This document shows, in pieces, positions 1-11,122 of a stretch of 64,000 nt of DNA (position 1 is its first letter; each line of letters starts with the position of its first letter). Origin of the DNA: Acanthochlamys bracteata. Its lineage: Eukaryota; Streptophyta; Magnoliopsida; Pandanales; Velloziaceae. The position numbers were made by a program, and so were the translations under genes. The notes under the pieces were generated by a model. The model was given only the letters and a program-made list of their open reading frames with translations, searched no databases and was not told the origin of the DNA. The DNA lies in NCBI GenBank assembly GCA_019914995.1, contig CM034139.1:1245001-1309000 (forward strand), read 5' to 3'.

Positions 1-1234
1 AGGCTGCCATGGCTCGTTTTCTTCTTGTGTCATTGTATTTTGATCCCTTGAGCAGTGGACATTCGTTCTTGAAGTGTCCTGGTTTGTTGCAATTGAAGCA
101 GTTTGTGTCTTGTCTGTCCTCTCCTCTATTTGTTCTTCCAGGAACCCTTCTTTTTCTAAGCTTGTTTCTTCTGAGAAAACTTTTAAAGTTACGGGTTAAG
201 AGTGCAATGTCTTCATCAGAGGAAGAATCACTTACATGCTGGTCATTGATTCTTAATGCAATCCCTTCAGGACGTTCATCAGTTTTCTTCAGTGATAGTT
301 CCTTGGCCATTAGGTTGCCAATCAATTCATCCAGTGACATTTGAGGAAAAGTTGAATTTTTCTCTATGGCATCTACTTTAGATCCAAATGTTGGCAGCAC
401 AACAGAAACGTTGAGGAACGTTGCTGTTGGCGCTCGGTTCTTCACGTCAGAGAAGAAGTGGTGTTGTCCAGTGGTTCTTCAGCTGTGTTTGTGCAAAGTC
501 TCCATGGCATTAAATGCGTTGAAGAGGTTTGAATTTGCTGCCAACGGTTGAAAGCTTAATTCAGCTAAGCTTATGTCTGAGACTCGGTGAGCTGATGAGT
601 TGATATGTCATGTCCATAATAAATGTAATACAGGTTGACTGCTTGACTGATCAAAGACTTTGACTGCTTTCTTTCCTTGATTATTGAGCTTCCCTTTTGT
701 GTGAAAGTGAAGATGATTTTAGCTCTTGTAAATCTTCTGTTTGAAATACTTCAGTCCGTTGTGAGTGTAGGTGATTTTTGAAAGCAAGGGAAATTTCGTT
801 GCCATTGAACACAAGGATCTGTCCCGAAACAGAGAAATCTGCTTATGCTTCAGTAGCCAAACAGCTGACTGTAATGTGGCTGTGGCGTACTCTATCCCGT
901 ATGCTGTCCTCTGTCCCGCTTCAGTAGTAGCATAGCAGTTGGCTGTTATGTGGCTGTGGCATCCTCTGTCCCGTAATGCTGTTCTTTGTCCCGCTTCGAG
1001 CAGTTGACCAGCTGACTGTGATGTGGCTATGGCATCCTCTGTCCCGTGTGCTGTCCTCTGTCCAGTATGTAGTAGCACAGCAGTTGGCTGTATGATGGCT
1101 GTTCTTATCTGCGGTAAATTAAATGATCTTTGTTTGTCTAATCCTGCAGAACTTGTTTTCAGATTATTAGTCTTATATAAATCATAGTTCTTAATTCTTT
1201 TTATCATCAAAATTATCCTTATAATTCCAACATA
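1..1234 (-). mobile_element. Ty1/copia LTR retrotransposon fossil: LTR side plus gag, cut by window edge
   Basis: On the minus strand, about 60-110 encodes a CCHC zinc knuckle (CFNCNKPGHFKNEC) typical of copia gag, preceded by gag-like sequence from about 340 (MSLDELIGNLMAKELSLKK). The minus-strand terminus begins TGTTGGAATTATAAGG at 1234, the usual TG start of a copia LTR, so the LTR lies to the right of gag. The rest continues past the left window edge. The element is degraded. It abuts TNP2 coding sequence of a CACTA transposon at 1235, so it probably inserted there. Its age cannot be judged because the second LTR is not in the window. Confidence 0.7.
840..1110. repeat. Three tandem units of about 73 bp inside the copia LTR/leader
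   Basis: The motif GTGGCTGTGGC (or GTGGCTATGGC) recurs near 876, 950 and 1023, each time with a CCTCTGTCCCG block and an AGCTGACTGT or AGTTGGCTGT block. The period is about 73-74 bp with point differences between units. It explains the 175-aa open frame at 719-1246 on the minus strand, which is repetitive and looks like a by-product, not a gene. Confidence 0.75.
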
Positions 1235-1249
1235 GGGGCGTGACAAGTG

Positions 1250-2690
1250 GTCACACCTTTTGAGATAACATTCTGTCTAGCTGTCTCTCTCCATCATTAT
1301 GTCGTTCTTGTCGATTGAATCTTATCTCTATTCCTCGCAAGTACCTAGAATAAAATGTTAGGCACTCATTCACCGTGTGAGCTTCTACAATAGATCCTTT
1401 AGGACGTGTTCTACTGCGAACATACGCCTTAATGTACCAAGTGCCCTACAAGATTATTTCCCAAAGAAAGAAGATATTAATTGGAAGTCCTCACTGCAAT
1501 AACACTAAGGAAGAATTATACGATTCATTCAAAGACATGCGATCTCACCTCTCTATAGGATACATCCGTGTATAATGAACAGGACCTCCCAATATAGCTT
1601 CTTCCGGCAAGTGAATAATAAATGTATCTTGATTTGATAACTGGCCAACAACTATAAGCAGTGCTCATGCCTACAAAAGAGTTGAATCCATCGGTTGCCA
1701 AACCAAGACATAAGTTACGAGCATCATTAGCAAACCAAGGATATTTCACATCAAAATTCTTCGAAACCTCAGCATTTGCAGGATGTCTCAAAATGTCAGG
1801 GTTATCATCTCTTCTCTCCTTATGCCATCTCATATCCAAAGTTGTCTTTTCTTGACATGTAAAATCTACGCAATCGGGCACTAATGGAAAATGACGAAGG
1901 ACTTTCTTGGGTACCTTCTTACACTTGCCATTATTATCCTTCCACCTCGATGCATTGCATTTCGGACACTTTTCCTTATTTGCATACTGTTTTCTGAAAA
2001 AAAAAAAAACACAATCACTTTCACATGCATTGATAGGTTCCCATCCCAAACCTAAGTCTTTGAGATTTTTTTCACACTGGTAGTAAGATGATGGAAGTGA
2101 ATGTCCGGGTGGAAGAGCCTCACTCAAAATCTCAAGCAACATGTTAAAGCTTCGATTGCTCCAACGATTGAGTACCTTCATATGTAACAATTTTACAAGG
2201 ATAATCTTGATATTGTACAGCCCTCATATAATGGTTTCTCAACATCTACAAGCAAATTGTCATACTTATCAATATTGTCTGCATTTACCGGTTCCGACCC
2301 TTCACCATCATGAGAATGATGTTGCACGGCATCTACAAATGATGGAGGGATGTCTAGGTCCACAATACCACCCCTATGTATATCCTCTACAATTTCAAAC
2401 ATTTCATCATATTCCTCATCTTCAGTAGCTCCCACAAGAGCTCTATCACTTTGACTACCAAGACTCTCATAACTCCTAACAGAGACTTTTCCATGAAGGT
2501 TTCATGTAATGTAAGACGCCATATAACCATTTACAAGCAAATGCATATTTACTATATCAAGGGTGTTTTAATATCAAACAGCGTCGACATGAACAGTGCA
2601 TCTCACTAATATCATTCAAATGATCCTTAGCAAATTGTATGAAAAATCGAACTCCATTTGTATACTCCTCCAATAACCTTAGACTTACTA
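1250..2690 (-). pseudogene. CACTA TNP2 transposase (Transposase_21) pseudogene
   Basis: TNP2 is the larger CACTA transposase, which cuts at the element ends. Reading the minus strand, 2690-2560 matches the transposase-associated domain (EYTNGVRFFIQFAKDHLND, then a C-x-C-x2-C cluster). Next, 2435-2193 carries the acidic linker ending VEKPLYEGC. The core at 2190-1525 has WSNRSFNMLLEILSEALPPG, a Cys pair in KCPKCNASRW, and DMRWHKERR..RHPA and KYPWFANDARNLCLGLATDG blocks. A further stretch at about 1480-1290 (RTRPKGSIVEAHTVNECLTF) is the C-terminal TNP2 block. The linker and core lie in different frames, with a frameshift near 2200. An intron is likely near 1490-1525, and the C-terminus is lost at the copia junction. 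It is not functional as it stands. Confidence 0.85.
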
Positions 2691-2764
2691 ATTAAAAATT
2701 ATAAACAAACTACTTACTTATTATATATGTAAGCTTTGATGTAAGTTCAATCAATATTTTATTG

Positions 2765-3280
2765 CAACAACATACTTAACTCAAACCATATTCAGATGTC
2801 TACCTTATAACATTAACAAAAAATTCAAATCATATTCAATCCAAATTGCTCTAACGATATTTATTAGCTAGACAAAATCATTGACAACATCTAAATGTCC
2901 ACCTTATATCATTAACAAAAAAGAATTCAAACAATATTCAAACCAAATTCATCTAGTGATATTTTGACAAAATCATTTACAACATCGACATGTCCACCTT
3001 ATAACATTAAAAAAAAGTCAAACCATATTCAAACCAAATTGCTCTGACGATATTATTAGAAAAAATCATTAACGACATCCAACTGTTTACCTTATAACAT
3101 TCAAACCAAAAATACAAACCATATTCAAACCAATTTCATCTAATGATATTTAGACAAAATCATTAACAATAATGACATGTCCACCGTATAACATTAAGAA
3201 AAAAAATTTTCAAACCATATTCAAACCAAATTCATGTATATTTAGACTAAATTCATCCAACAACATCCAAACCAAAATTT
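2765..3280. repeat. Five tandem units of about 95 bp upstream of TNP2
   Basis: The string CACCTTATAACATTAA and close variants recur near 2802, 2900, 2995, 3090 and 3182, spaced 92-98 bp. Between them come AAACCATATTCAAACC and GACAAAATCATT blocks in constant order. The array lies between the TNP2 N-terminal exon and the GTCGG-repeat block, so it is an internal minisatellite of the CACTA element, probably intronic or 5' untranslated. Confidence 0.8.
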
Positions 3281-3639
3281 GACTAATTTCAAATTCCCCC
3301 CTTCGTTGAAAACCTAAAAAGAAAAGACTTTAAACAACGCACCTTACAATGTTTTTAAGATTATTTCGGCCACCACCTACACAAGAAGGATGGCGAATAA
3401 ACACGATCGAAACACCACGAGTAGAGCCGCAGGCGTTTCCGTGCAAGGTAAAGCCACTCGGGATGAGCTAGCACGGCTATCTTCCCCAACTTCAAGAGCT
3501 TGAAAATGCGAGAAGAGTGGCCCAATTTGGCAGCGTCGAAGATCCAGAGGAAGACGGATAGCCAGTGAATCACGAATGGGCGAAAAATCTAGAAAGCAAG
3601 GATGAAGAATAGAAATGCCTCAGGTGCGGGCGCTGGCTC

Positions 3640-3880
3640 GAGTTAATTAAAACGTTTACCAACTGAAAGATATAAGTCGGTAATGATACAATTGCCGACT
3701 ATATAGTAAACCTAGTCGGTAAGCGAAAACATTTATCGACTAGATATTCACGTCGTCGGTAATATCTACTAAAATTGGCTGACTAATTTGTGTGTTAGTC
3801 GGCATTTATGTCCAAACTTACCGACTATGTGAATTTTTAGTCGGGAATGTGCAGAGCAACAGCAAGGAAAGTGCTCTGTT
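3640..3880. repeat. CACTA subterminal-type GTCGGTAA repeats, block 1
   Basis: Short motifs AGTCGGTAA, GCCGACT, CCGACTA and TCGTCGGTAA recur in both orientations across about 240 bp. In CACTA elements such motif clusters normally lie within a few hundred bp of each terminus and bind the TNPA-type protein. No clear terminal inverted repeat was found beside this block, so it may be the remains of an element end whose tip is lost. Confidence 0.7.
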
Positions 3881-4199
3881 GCATGTCTACTAAAACATCC
3901 AACATAACCAATTAAGATAAATTTCCTTCAAACTTCAGCAACACATCCATATAACCAAGTAAGATAAACTTCAACTATAACAACATTCATTCATCAAAAC
4001 ATCCATTCACCATAACATTCAAATATCAAACATTTTCATAACGATTATACTTTACTAATAAAGTCTGAAAGTAAAAACATTCAATTCTAATAAACTATTG
4101 TACCAATACCATAGTCTAATAGAATTTGATACAAAAAGATTTTACAAAATTTTATAAAATAAGCAACTTACTTCTTTGGTGCTCCAGCAACATTTTGCA

Positions 4200-5640
4200 A
4201 CTTTCCGAACATCTCCATTAAATATGATATCTTGGATTCATTTTCTTAGAGGCATTCTTTAGTCTTCTCAAGCCCAGCTACCGCCTTGTCAAGCTCAAGC
4301 TGCTGTCTCTCATTTTTGGTTGATTCAAGGAACCCGTGTCAGATCGAGTGCTAGGTGGTTTGGGTCCATGTCCACGCCCACGAATATATCCACGTGCTTT
4401 TCCAAGCACCGATAGGCATATATCCTCATCGCTGACGACACTCCCCTCTTCTTGAGATTTGATTTACATCTGATTCTAGATATCATTTAAAACAACAATA
4501 TACTATTATATTAGACTTCTAAAAAATTGTATGTAGTAATAGCAAATGATTCATTAAAAGCGTTTAACTTACATAATTTGAGTGTGATTCCTCTATCACC
4601 AACTCCCCTTCTTTCTTTTGCGTTTGTATGTGTTTCTTTATATAAATCAATACAGTTGGCATTCTGCAAATTTGTTAAAAGATGAATGTTCTAAACAACA
4701 CTAGGAATTCGTTTCAATGTAATATTGGAAAAAATGATACTTGTCGAAATACACACTAACAAGATACCTTCTCCCACTTTATGGAAGCAAATGTTCATGA
4801 TCCTGTTGTATGCTTGCTCTTATTTTTTGCATGAGCAGCTTTTGCTTTTTTCGATTTATTCTACAAACAACAAACACAAATTTGTATAACTAATAATGAC
4901 AAGAGCAAAAAGTAGTAGAAAGTAAAAGTAAATAAATAAATCTTACGTTCCATTCCGAGTCAAACAAATCACATAGCTAGATCCATTCTTCCCGTCGATC
5001 TGCTGATATAGTAAAGTTCTCATAAGTTTTAGCTCGAGCCCTCTCTCCACCACCGAGATTCTTATAATAGTCATGACATTCATAGCGTCAATCCTTATAT
5101 CGCTTGGATCTAGTATTATGCAAGCATTGTAACGTTCCAGGATCGGACAAATCTAATTCGAACTTCTGCTAGCATGAGAAACGTACCCATTAAAAAATAT
5201 TAATCTTAACAATAAATATTATGAAAGCGTTGATATACTTACCTCCATCATAGAATAAATCGTGTTTTTAATAGAATTGTCAATCCTACTCTAACCCTTA
5301 ATGTTCTTCACAGGAGCATAAGTACGAATAAGATAAGCCATCTCACGTGCAACGCCAACTGGTCTCCATATGCCATCATCTTTACCTTTTTTTTTATTTT
5401 TCAATATGTACATTTCTAAGTCGTTGCATCTATTCCTAGTTCGAATTCGTTGCGTTTGAGTATCAACGAACCCTAACATGAAGAACAATGTGAGGTGCAA
5501 TAATTATTAAATATAGTGTTTTAAATCAAAAGCTACTTACCGCTACTAGATCCAAACGGATCTTGGGTCTCCAAATCAACGATGTTTTGTGGTGGCTATA
5601 GTTCTGAAAGGCATCTTCTACTAGAAGTTGTTGGCGCCAT
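4200..5640 (-). pseudogene. CACTA TNPA-like gene (Transposase_24, Ptta/En/Spm) pseudogene
   Basis: On the minus strand, a start-like ATGGCGCCAACAACTTC near 5638 is followed by exon-like pieces. These encode FVDTQTQRIRTRNRCNDLEM and GIWRPVGVAREMAY (about 5480-5300), RREEWI.LCDLFDSEWN (about 4995-4945, ending at a GTAAGA donor), KNKSKHTTGS.TFASIKWEK (about 4860-4770), and MPTVLIYIKKHIQTQKKEG (about 4670-4580). The LCD.F followed by K..HTTGS..FA pattern is the PF03004 plant transposase signature, a DNA-binding partner of TNP2. Splice signals are partly kept, but stop codons fall inside the exons (after CLSEL, after EEWI and after HTTGS), so it is decayed. Confidence 0.75.
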
Positions 5641-6699
5641 CTTCTTTCTTAATAGAAGCACATGCATATAAAGTTACAACATTAAAACTTTTAATTACAA
5701 CATGACTAAATATTAACTTTTATAAATAGCATGATTTACTTACATGCATCCCACTAAATGACTACAATTGCTTATTATTTTTATTAAAAAGAATTCGTCT
5801 AGAATTTCTTAGAGAGAATTTGGGAACTTCTAGATTTCTTTACAGCTAGGATTTTAGTAGTATTTGTACTTGTTGAATTATATGTTTCCAATAGGTGATT
5901 ATTGAGAGCATAACTTATCATTGTTTTCTTCCTATAGGTCAGAGATCTAAAGTAAAGATAAACCCCAAAACAACTCCTTAATTTTTTAAGCTTATGAACA
6001 ATTTATACATAATTGAAGAGTTTATTCAAGCAATTAAAATGCTAGAATGATTCGACTTTTGAAATTACCTACAAGCACTAGTCTAAATAAGACAAGATTC
6101 GATTTTTTTCATACATTCACTCCCTACATCGGTTTTCGCCGGATCTACAACAATCAAATCTCAGTCCATAAGATTAACTCAGCTAAGCATTCCAAGCAGA
6201 ATTCTCTTTACTAGTAAGAAAATACTTTTGATGGTTCAACAACTGAAACAACGACAACAACTAACAAGAGCAGCCATGGTAATACCGCTAGTCATTCAAT
6301 AGCTTCTGACACACTTTTCATCCTAATGTACGCATTCTACCACAAAAAGTTCCATACGAGTTCTTCAACAACAATTTCATTCAACATCAAATTTCAATTG
6401 ACATCTAATAGTAGTCCGACTCAAATGAAACTATCCTAACAAAAACTACCACAATAACATTAATTTAAGCTTACCGGATAGATAATGCTCACCAGAGAGC
6501 AAAATTCACCGGCGGGCAGCGGAGATCAACGAATTTTCGTCAGAGCAGTGATCTGTCGCCTGAGGCAGAATGGTATGATGGAGAGCGCTGCAGCAGCCGT
6601 TTACAGTCCAAGTCTAAGCGGCGACGGAGCGGCAGATCGGCGGAGCGGCGGATGAAGAAAGAAGAAAATCAAATGAATTGAAATGGGGAAAACAGAGGC

Positions 6700-7079
6700 G
6701 TTCGCAGCTAATCTACTAACGATTTACCGACTGACACTACTTTCAGTCGGAACAGTGACACATATACCAACTAACAGAACCAAATCAGTCGGCACAGTGA
6801 ACCAGTTTTCATCCAGCCGAACCGCTGTACTAACTAGACCAGAGCGTCTTGTATCAAAATTAGTTTCGTATACCGACTGTTAATTTTGGTAGTTGCTAAA
6901 TTGGCCGACTAGTATTTATATCAGTCGCTAACTTGTCAACATACCGCTATTTTTTTCTGTTAGTCGGTAAATTACTGCATGTTATCGACTAGCGCTATAT
7001 CAGTCGGTAAAGGTGAAATATAGATATTGCTATCGGTCAGTCGGTAAAGTTCAGTCATGCTTGTTTTTTGACGTGGTGT
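6700..7079. repeat. CACTA terminal and subterminal region, right end
   Basis: GTCGGTAAA, CCGACTG, TCAGTCGG and CCGACTAG motifs recur about a dozen times in both orientations. The block ends at 7079 in GCTTGTTTTTTGACGTGGTG, whose complement begins CACCACGTC and is a CACTA-type terminus. It lies on the 5' side of the minus-strand TNPA-like gene, where the promoter and transposase-binding sites of these elements lie. The sequence type changes immediately afterwards to gypsy coding sequence. Confidence 0.75.
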
Positions 7080-7084
7080 GCAAG

Positions 7085-7790
7085 ATTTAGATACTACCAC
7101 TATTTGCTGAAGCCAAGTCCCTCACTTATAACACTTCTCAGCTCAAGGAAAGGGTAACCTTGATAAAAGTGGTTGAGATGAAGACCGGAAGCATGATCAA
7201 GACCGCAACACCGGAGGACACCTAAACTCTCTTAGTCTGCGATATGCAACTTAAGGCAATAGTAACGTGCTAAAACCAAAAAGTCTGTGCTTCATCTGCG
7301 ATGGAGCACGAGATTGCGCGAAACGTAAGGTACTCAACGCCTTAACGTCCTAACTTGAGGAGTCACTTACTAAGGAGTCACCGGCATGTTTGGGCTCTCT
7401 TCAACAACTTGGGTGATTAGGCACAACGACTCGACATCCAAGTCACATGTTAACAAATGACTCATGTTCATGCTCGCCACCATCAATAGAAAGACCGCTC
7501 ATGCCTTACTAGATATAGGTGCCACTCATAATTTTGTTGTCAGATAAGAGGCAAAATAGTCTAGGTCTTATGGCAACAAAAGAAGTCGAGACAATGAAGG
7601 AAGTGAGTTCACCTGGCAAGCCAACCGTGGGTGTTGCTCAAGTTGTCATAGTCTTGGAGCATGGAGTGGAGCACTTCTTTATCATCCCTACAGACGACTC
7701 TTAGATAGTCCTAAGTATAGAGTTCTTCGATCAAACCTATGCCTATCCTTTGCTAGTTATTAAACTCTCGTCATCAAAAATGAGAGCTAA
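7085..7790 (+). mobile_element. Ty3/gypsy retrotransposon fragment: gag zinc knuckle and aspartic protease
   Basis: On the plus strand, near 7288-7330, CFICDGARDCAKR is a retroviral-type zinc knuckle as in gypsy gag. About 200 bp later, AHALLDIGATHNFVV (about 7500-7545) matches the protease active-site region of Ty3/gypsy polyproteins. The knuckle-then-protease order is that of gag-pol. Only this short 5' coding part is present. It is degraded and ends near 7790, and its left side is bounded by the CACTA terminus. Confidence 0.75.
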
Positions 7791-8614
7791 CATTGTATAG
7801 TTTAGACAAACATATACTCAAGCTAGGGACAAAACGTTCTCCACCAAGCAACTCAAGAAAGACTGTGATGCATAGGATGCCGTGACGTCCAAGGATAGAT
7901 CCCATACGTACCCCAACACAAGACGTTCTTAAGGAGTATAAGGACGACAGCAGAGCTTTCAAAGAAATTACCGTCACAGCATCAAACTCAACCCACCAGT
8001 TTGAATTAATGCTAAAGCCAAGCAGTGTGCCATGATGCCATATCGCACAGTAATTCAGACCATGAAGAACATAAATGAACACATATTTACATTTAATATC
8101 ATTTTCTAGTAAACTTAATTTGGCATATAAATATTATTTTTTAAAATTAAAATTTTATAAATAAGTTATTATATATTTAAATAATAAAATTTTATAGATA
8201 AATTATTAAATATTGAAATAATTAATAATTTATAAATAATAAATAATATCTGTGATTAATACTTTGTGAATGTTACACTCACTATATAAGCATTTCAATA
8301 GGAACAGAATCATTCACGACCATGCCAACTACATCAATCCAACTTCACCATATTCGTCGATACACATCAATATAACAACATTATTCATTTATAGTAACAG
8401 TATGGTGATGTGTTTTTGATAAAGATATGGGTGGGGTTCGTATATTTGAGTTTGAGAAACTACTTACATATACATGATGCAACAAAGTTTTAAGAGTATT
8501 GCACTGGTTGCAGTGCTTCACCTGGGGCTAGTCTACAGTCTCATAATCATCAATTGGAGGTTCATGTACTAAACAGAGTTATCCAATATTTTCTCCCAAA
8601 ACGAATTTAAAAAA
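7791..8614. other. Unassigned AT-rich spacer
   Basis: No credible coding region is visible. The 102-aa minus-strand frame at 7774-8082 has no recognisable motif and overlaps the end of the gypsy fragment. From 8100 the sequence is very AT-rich with short TTATAAATAA-type repeats. Confidence 0.4.
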
Positions 8615-8745
8615 ATGTTGGATTAAAAGTAACTACATTAATCTCATATTTAATAAAAATAAGATGAAAAAAAATTAATTCTAAAGAGTTAATTTTTGAG
8701 TTAGATTGAACTTTTCAATATATAAATCGGACTCTTAAAAAAAGA
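8615..8745 (+). mobile_element. LTR fragment related to the TRIM-like element at 61580-62405
   Basis: The order of motifs TTGGATTAAAAGTAA, ATTAATCTCATATTTAATAA, AAATAAGATGAAAAAA, GAGTTAA and TTAGATTGAACTTTTCAATAT parallels the LTR at 61580-61769 (TTGGGTTAAAGAGTGAGTAA, AATTAGTCTCATATTGAATA, and so on). Only one LTR-like copy is seen, so it is a solo or truncated LTR. The two loci differ at many positions, so it is not recent. Confidence 0.5.
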
Positions 8746-8874
8746 AAGGCCAAGTAAACTAACCACATGCAACTCTTCCACCAACATTTCCTATAAACTT
8801 GCACAGCATTTCCTAGACAAAGGGAAAGTAGTTCAGATATTCCACACTAAGCACGAGAACAATTAGCGTTTGGC

Positions 8875-9125
8875 ATTTCTTTCCTATCAAGTAGCTTTTT
8901 AATTTTTTATTTTACATTTTTTAATATATTTTTTATAAATATTAAAAAATTTTATTTAAAAATTTATAAAATATAGTAAAAATTTTACATAATGAGATTT
9001 TTTTATTATTTATTTTTATTATTTTTTAGATAAAAAATATGCCTCATTTTTTAAAAAAATAAAAATATTTTTTATTTTAAAAAATTTTATTTAAAAAATA
9101 TTTTCAAACGCACCCAAATAATATA
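8875..9125. mobile_element. AT-rich MITE-like element, family copy 1
   Basis: A stretch of more than 85 percent A+T lies between GTTTGGCATTTCTTTCC on the left and TTTTCAAACGCACCCAAAT on the right; the ends GTTTGG and CAAACG are imperfectly complementary. An internal landmark, TTACATAATGAGATTTTTTT, recurs as TACGTAATGAGATATTTTT in the copy at 37755-38012. No coding capacity is seen. Exact ends and target duplication are unsure. Confidence 0.5.
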
Positions 9126-9852
9126 TTCATCTAGAGTAGCATGTGCAACATCAAAATTAACAAGGTATACCATCTTAATACTTGGAGAACATTAAAAACA
9201 AACTAAAAGCAGGCAACCCAACAAGTCTTCCAACTCGGCTGTTCTATTTGTAGATGCTATGGACAGATAAAAGAAAAACCACTAACATCAACCTAGGAAG
9301 CATAAAGAAACACCATTCATTCAAATGGATACAAAGATTCAAATAAGTATCTTATGTTCATTTAGCTCCACATCTTATACAAAATCAACAAATAAAAAAA
9401 AGGGATCAAGCAGTCAAAGCAAGACTAAGAAATAACAGGAACGCATAGTGCACAAAAAAAAAGCCTATGCGGGTTAATGTTTTGCCGGTTAAATACTAAC
9501 TACTAATTAGTAGTTTCGCTTATGTGTATTTACCTGTTGTATGATAGATAACATATGCAGTAAATCTTGAACATAAATGAAGAGAAACTTGAGATATGAA
9601 CTTGCATTCACAGATCTGAAGTAACAAACATACTCATAGGCTGATTCATCTACCAGTAGCTATTAACGTCACAAATTATTCTGGACAATATGTCCTTACC
9701 TAAACTTATTTAAAAAAATAAATCATAATGTAAGAGCACTTGAATTGCTATCTAACAAAAGCGTCATGTCGGCAAATGAACACCTGGGAAATTGCTGAGG
9801 CCTTTTTTACCCTGCACAGCACAAAAATTTGTTCTAACTACCCATACCTGCA
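9126..9852. other. Unassigned intergenic sequence
   Basis: Moderately AT-rich sequence without a convincing open frame, repeat array or RNA gene. I see nothing specific in it. Confidence 0.4.
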
Positions 9853-10272
9853 GGTTTGATCAGTGTAGTCAGACCCAGGCCGGACCGGCCAGGTCCGACC
9901 GGAAACCGGCGACCCGGCCACTGTCCCGGGTTGAGTCACTTATTTACCGGGTCACCGGCGAGAGCCGACAGAGATGGAGAAGCACACGTAGTCGTCGGTG
10001 AGTAGAATGAAGCCGGATAAATTCGTCTGCGGAAGAATTTTTCTTCTCTACTGCAGCAAGCTTGATGCAGTATATTAGACAATGAAAATGCTTAGCTACG
10101 CCAGCGTAGATAATGTCGTCGGCCAAACAAACTAGCAACACAAGAAGAACCAGTCCAATCCGAAGTTTCACCCGCCGACGCAACTAAGCTCAATAATAAT
10201 CTTATCGAGCTAATTAATTTCACCAAGAACTCCGATGATGCCCGAAAGAAAGCTTTACCTAGCTGGCCATCA

Positions 10273-10605
10273 ATGGCCGCACTGCATCATAAACTCTTCG
10301 ACCTCTGGTTTCATCTCGCCAGTGCAGCCGCATTCACCGCAGCATTGATCTACTTCATCTTCATTGGCCCTTCGGTTTCCTCCGTCGACAACTTCTTCTG
10401 GCATTTGCTTCTCTCGGTCGCCTTCATCCTCGCCGTTGTCAACTGCTTTTGGCCTTTGCTTCGCTCAACCGCCTTCCTCCTCGCTGTCGTCGCAGTCCAC
10501 ATCTACATCTCCTCCCCTGTTGACAACTCTAATGCTGGTGAACACTTCGTGAATACATTACCAGCTAGCCTTTCGGTGAAGTCTCCGGCCACCAAAACGA
10601 CATGA
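10273..10605 (+). CDS. Small predicted membrane protein, unknown (110 aa), within Pack-MULE-like element
   Basis: An intact 110-codon frame starts with ATGG after an A three bases upstream, a good plant start context. I do not recognise the protein. It is strongly hydrophobic, with segments at about residues 12-32 (WFHLASAAAFTAALIYFIFI), 43-57 and 65-81. The second and third share a repeated pattern, WHLLLSVAFILAVV and WPLLRSTAFLLAVV, suggesting internal duplication. Codon third positions are rich in C, unlike the AT-rich surroundings, which favours captured coding sequence. Against it being a gene, the only evidence is an open frame inside a mobile element. Confidence 0.35.
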   Translation: MAALHHKLFDLWFHLASAAAFTAALIYFIFIGPSVSSVDNFFWHLLLSVAFILAVVNCFWPLLRSTAFLLAVVAVHIYISSPVDNSNAGEHFVNTLPASLSVKSPATKTT

Positions 10606-11122
10606 TCAGAGCTGATGTTGACAGACAGGCGGCGAAATTTGATTGGCAAGAGAGCAGTTGATCAGAGCAAGAATGATTAGGAGTTTCCGGTGAAGTCTTC
10701 TAATGTTAAAATAACTGACAAAATTAGTGGGTCAGCGTTGTAAAATATTACAAATATGTTCTATATTTGTAATATCTTATGATTATGGGTTTAGTTAAAA
10801 TACCGAATATTTTTCACTTCATCTTCTTCTTCCGAAGGATGGAGAAGACGGCGGAAACAAGATACGTTTCCGCCGCAGGAACAACAAAGGTGCAGCAGCA
10901 ATAGCTATAGTAGTAGAAATAGAAGCAGAATTCATATTGAAGCATCGCTCCGTTAGATTCATCTTCCGAAAATAAACCTAGGAAGAAGCCCAGTTTGGCA
11001 TAACCATCGCTTGTTGCTTCTCAAATCTATACCGTTTTTGAAGTTTTTTCATCATGTGTCTACACTAATGAACAGTAGTTTTTGGCGTAGCCGTCGGTAA
11101 TCTCGCTCTTTAGTCCGTCTCC

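Larger units (their letters stand above)
1235..7079 (-). mobile_element. CACTA (En/Spm, CMC) DNA transposon sequence, possibly two copies
   Basis: Minus-strand TNP2 sequence (about 1250-2690), a minus-strand TNPA/Transposase_24-like gene (about 4200-5640) and two blocks of repeated GTCGGTAA/CCGACT motifs (3640-3880 and 6700-7060) mark CACTA DNA. The right terminus reads outward as CACCACGTCAAAAAACAAGC, a variant of the CACTA terminal inverted repeat, at about 7079. I could not find the partner terminus. The copia element at 1-1234 truncates the left side. Known CACTA elements usually carry TNP2 upstream of TNPA; here the order is reversed and a subterminal-type block lies between the genes, so two adjacent or nested copies are as likely as one. 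Confidence 0.75.

Noticed and set aside
719-1246. 175-aa minus-strand open frame
   Set aside because: It is made of the 73-bp tandem repeats within a copia LTR/leader and has no domain.
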